From NCBI GenBank assembly GCA_002359735.1, contig DENS01000003.1, positions 1,429 through 6,978 of the forward strand: 5,550 nt of DNA, in the 5' to 3' direction. The notes below the pieces were generated by a model. That model did not search any database and was not told where the DNA came from. It saw only the letters and a program-made list of their open reading frames with translations. Origin of the DNA: Micavibrio sp. UBA2638 (GTDB taxonomy: Bacteria > Pseudomonadota > Alphaproteobacteria > Micavibrionales > Micavibrionaceae). Within the stretch, counting starts at the first letter, position 1. Every line of letters begins with the position of its first letter. Shown one piece after another: positions 5,060 to 5,550 of this stretch. The translations under genes were made by a program, and so were the position numbers.

Positions 5060-5434
5060 TTACCGATAATAAATAGAACAAAGAAAACTTATTGTAACAT
5101 ATTGAAAATACATTAATTTCCTACAAGGCAGGGGCATTTTACAGGCTTAATTTACAGATAACCTACGCTTAACCCCTTTATTATTTTTAACACTAATACA
5201 TCTCACATGTATTTCAGATGTATTTTTATGTAATACCAATTTGCAAGAATGAGTTATGCCCTCATAAGCCTCAAAACACGGCAATGAAATACATTAAAAA
5301 TTTACCAGTTCCCTTATTCAAATTAATCATAGCCCCCCATTTCTCTCCCCCCTATGTAGTAAAATGAGTTTACAAACAAATTAGAATTGTTTAAAACCTC
5401 CATATAGTCGGATAGTTTTTTAGATTATATTTTT
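5060..5434. other. Non-coding right-end region
   Basis: No supported reading frame is seen on either strand. The stretch holds the ATGTA repeats at 5195-5232 (listed separately), a hairpin at 5251-5272 (GAG-TTATG paired with CATAA-CTC, with a two-base bulge), and two six-base C runs (5333-5338 and 5347-5352) in a pyrimidine-rich block. It probably belongs to the right arm of the attachment site. Confidence 0.5.
5195..5232. repeat. Helically phased ATGTA repeats with inverted copy
   Basis: ATGTA occurs at 5207-5211, 5218-5222 and 5228-5232, starts 11 and 10 bases apart. An inverted copy completes a perfect nine-base inverted repeat, AATACATCT (5195-5203) with AGATGTATT (5216-5224), 12 bases apart. 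Phased arrays near an attachment site are typical for excisionase or accessory-factor binding. The protein that would bind here is not identified; the XRE protein is one candidate. Confidence 0.5.
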
Positions 5435-5439
5435 ATTTT

Positions 5440-5459
5440 TGTCGCCTATGCGTCGCCTT
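5440..5459 (+). repeat. Integrase arm-type repeats, right (two copies)
   Basis: TGTCGCCTA (5440-5448) and CGTCGCCTT (5451-5459), starts 11 bases apart, repeat the pair at 116-135 with the same spacing and orientation; 5435-5459 matches 111-135 at 23 of 25 bases. In the excised circle these would lie on the other side of the core from the left copies, as P and P' arms. Confidence 0.65.
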
Positions 5460-5477
5460 TATAAAATAATTGTAAAA

Positions 5478-5506
5478 TTTAAAAAATTTAACCCATTGAT
5501 TATAAA
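5478..5506 (+). promoter_or_regulatory. Element-borne promoter for tRNA-Trp
   Basis: TTTAAA (5478-5483), 17 bases, TATAAA (5501-5506), then six bases to the first tRNA base at 5513. The -10 matches five of six and the -35 four of six. Because this DNA lies inside the element, the element seems to supply transcription for the rebuilt tRNA. The consensus IHF site (5489-5501) sits within the promoter. Confidence 0.5.
5489..5501 (-). promoter_or_regulatory. IHF consensus site, right end
   Basis: On the minus strand this reads AATCAATGGGTTA, a full match to WATCAANNNNTTR. It lies between the right arm repeats (5440-5459) and the core (from 5520), mirroring the left site at 61-73 in opposite orientation. 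It also falls inside the proposed tRNA promoter, touching its -10 box. Confidence 0.6.
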
Positions 5507-5512
5507 GAATAA

Positions 5513-5550
5513 AGGGGTATAGCTCAGTTGGTAGAGCGACGGTCTCCAAA
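5513..5550 (+). tRNA. tRNA-Trp (CCA), 5' half; right attachment core (attR)
   Basis: The sequence reads as tRNA positions 1-38: acceptor 5' strand AGGGGTA (5513-5519), U8 and A9, D stem GCTC/GAGC (5522-5525 and 5534-5537) with the GG of the D loop, anticodon 5' strand ACGGT (5539-5543), and loop CTCCAAA with anticodon CCA at 5546-5548. The window ends before the 3' half, which should continue with ACCGT if the tRNA is intact. Bases 5520-5550 are identical to 1-31. The acceptor strand and promoter on this side are element DNA, so integration appears to replace the host's 5' half of the gene. The pattern resembles alphaproteobacterial tRNA-Trp. Confidence 0.85.

Larger units (their letters stand above)
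1..5519. mobile_element. Small integrative element inserted in tRNA-Trp
   Basis: The element is bounded by a 31-base direct repeat (1-31 and 5520-5550) that is part of a tRNA-Trp gene. A DUF4102-type tyrosine recombinase gene lies just inside the left repeat. Near both ends there are matching GTCGCCT arm-like repeats and IHF-like sites, as expected of a lambda-type attP split by integration. The content is the integrase, an XRE regulator, four operonic cargo genes, a probable structured RNA and a 304-residue protein. I recognise no gene for replication, conjugation, capsid, terminase or a separate excisionase. It may therefore depend on another element for transfer, or move only by rare events. 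Its extent is seen directly; its mobility is inferred. Confidence 0.88.

Noticed and set aside
4837..5076. Plus-strand frame of 79 codons over the start of the 304-residue gene
   Set aside because: It is antisense to a well-supported gene with its own promoter and ribosome site, and no domain is evident.
5333..5352. Two C6 runs as G-quadruplex or partner of the G9 tract
   Set aside because: Two tracts are too few for an intramolecular quadruplex, and simple C runs pair with any G run. There is no further support.
1..5550. CRISPR array
   Set aside because: No regular repeat-spacer pattern exists; the repeats found are short end-specific motifs.

Overview
The window looks like one complete, very small integrative element caught between two copies of its attachment site. 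The same 31 bases, part of a tRNA-Trp gene (anticodon CCA), stand at both ends (1-31 and 5520-5550). A tyrosine recombinase gene sits just inside the left copy. The tRNA-Trp sequence resembles alphaproteobacterial versions from memory, and the DNA is AT-rich, so a low-GC alphaproteobacterium is the best guess; this was not tested. The excised circle would be about 5.5 kb.

Layout, left to right. Positions 1-149 hold the left attachment region: tRNA-derived core, an IHF-like site, and three GTCGCCT-type repeats that are probably integrase arm sites. The integrase follows (150-1502). It meets head-on a small XRE-family repressor (1504-1722, minus strand). A short control region with a near-perfect palindrome (1742-1757) separates the repressor from a plus-strand operon of four unrecognised genes (1781-3497): a lipoprotein, a cytosolic protein, and two proteins with type I signal peptides. 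Then comes a 600-base stretch without a convincing gene. It opens with a near-consensus sigma70 promoter (TTGACT, 17 bases, TATAAT) and is followed by about 365 bases rich in nested and adjacent stems. I read this as a structured non-coding RNA of unknown class. A minus-strand gene for a 304-residue protein with one probable membrane segment (4098-5012) has its own promoter. The last 500 bases are non-coding: phased ATGTA repeats, a second copy of the GTCGCCT arm sites, a consensus IHF site, and a tRNA-Trp 5' half with its own promoter.

How the parts may work together. Integrase, arm sites, IHF sites and core form a lambda-like recombination module; excision would rebuild an attP of the form arm-IHF-core-IHF-arm. 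The XRE protein probably controls the cargo operon and itself. The cargo is envelope-directed (three of four products carry export signals) plus an RNA and a membrane-anchored protein of unknown purpose. No replication, conjugation, packaging or known toxin gene was recognised. The best candidate for something undescribed is the structured RNA at about 3573-3937, possibly together with the 304-residue protein.
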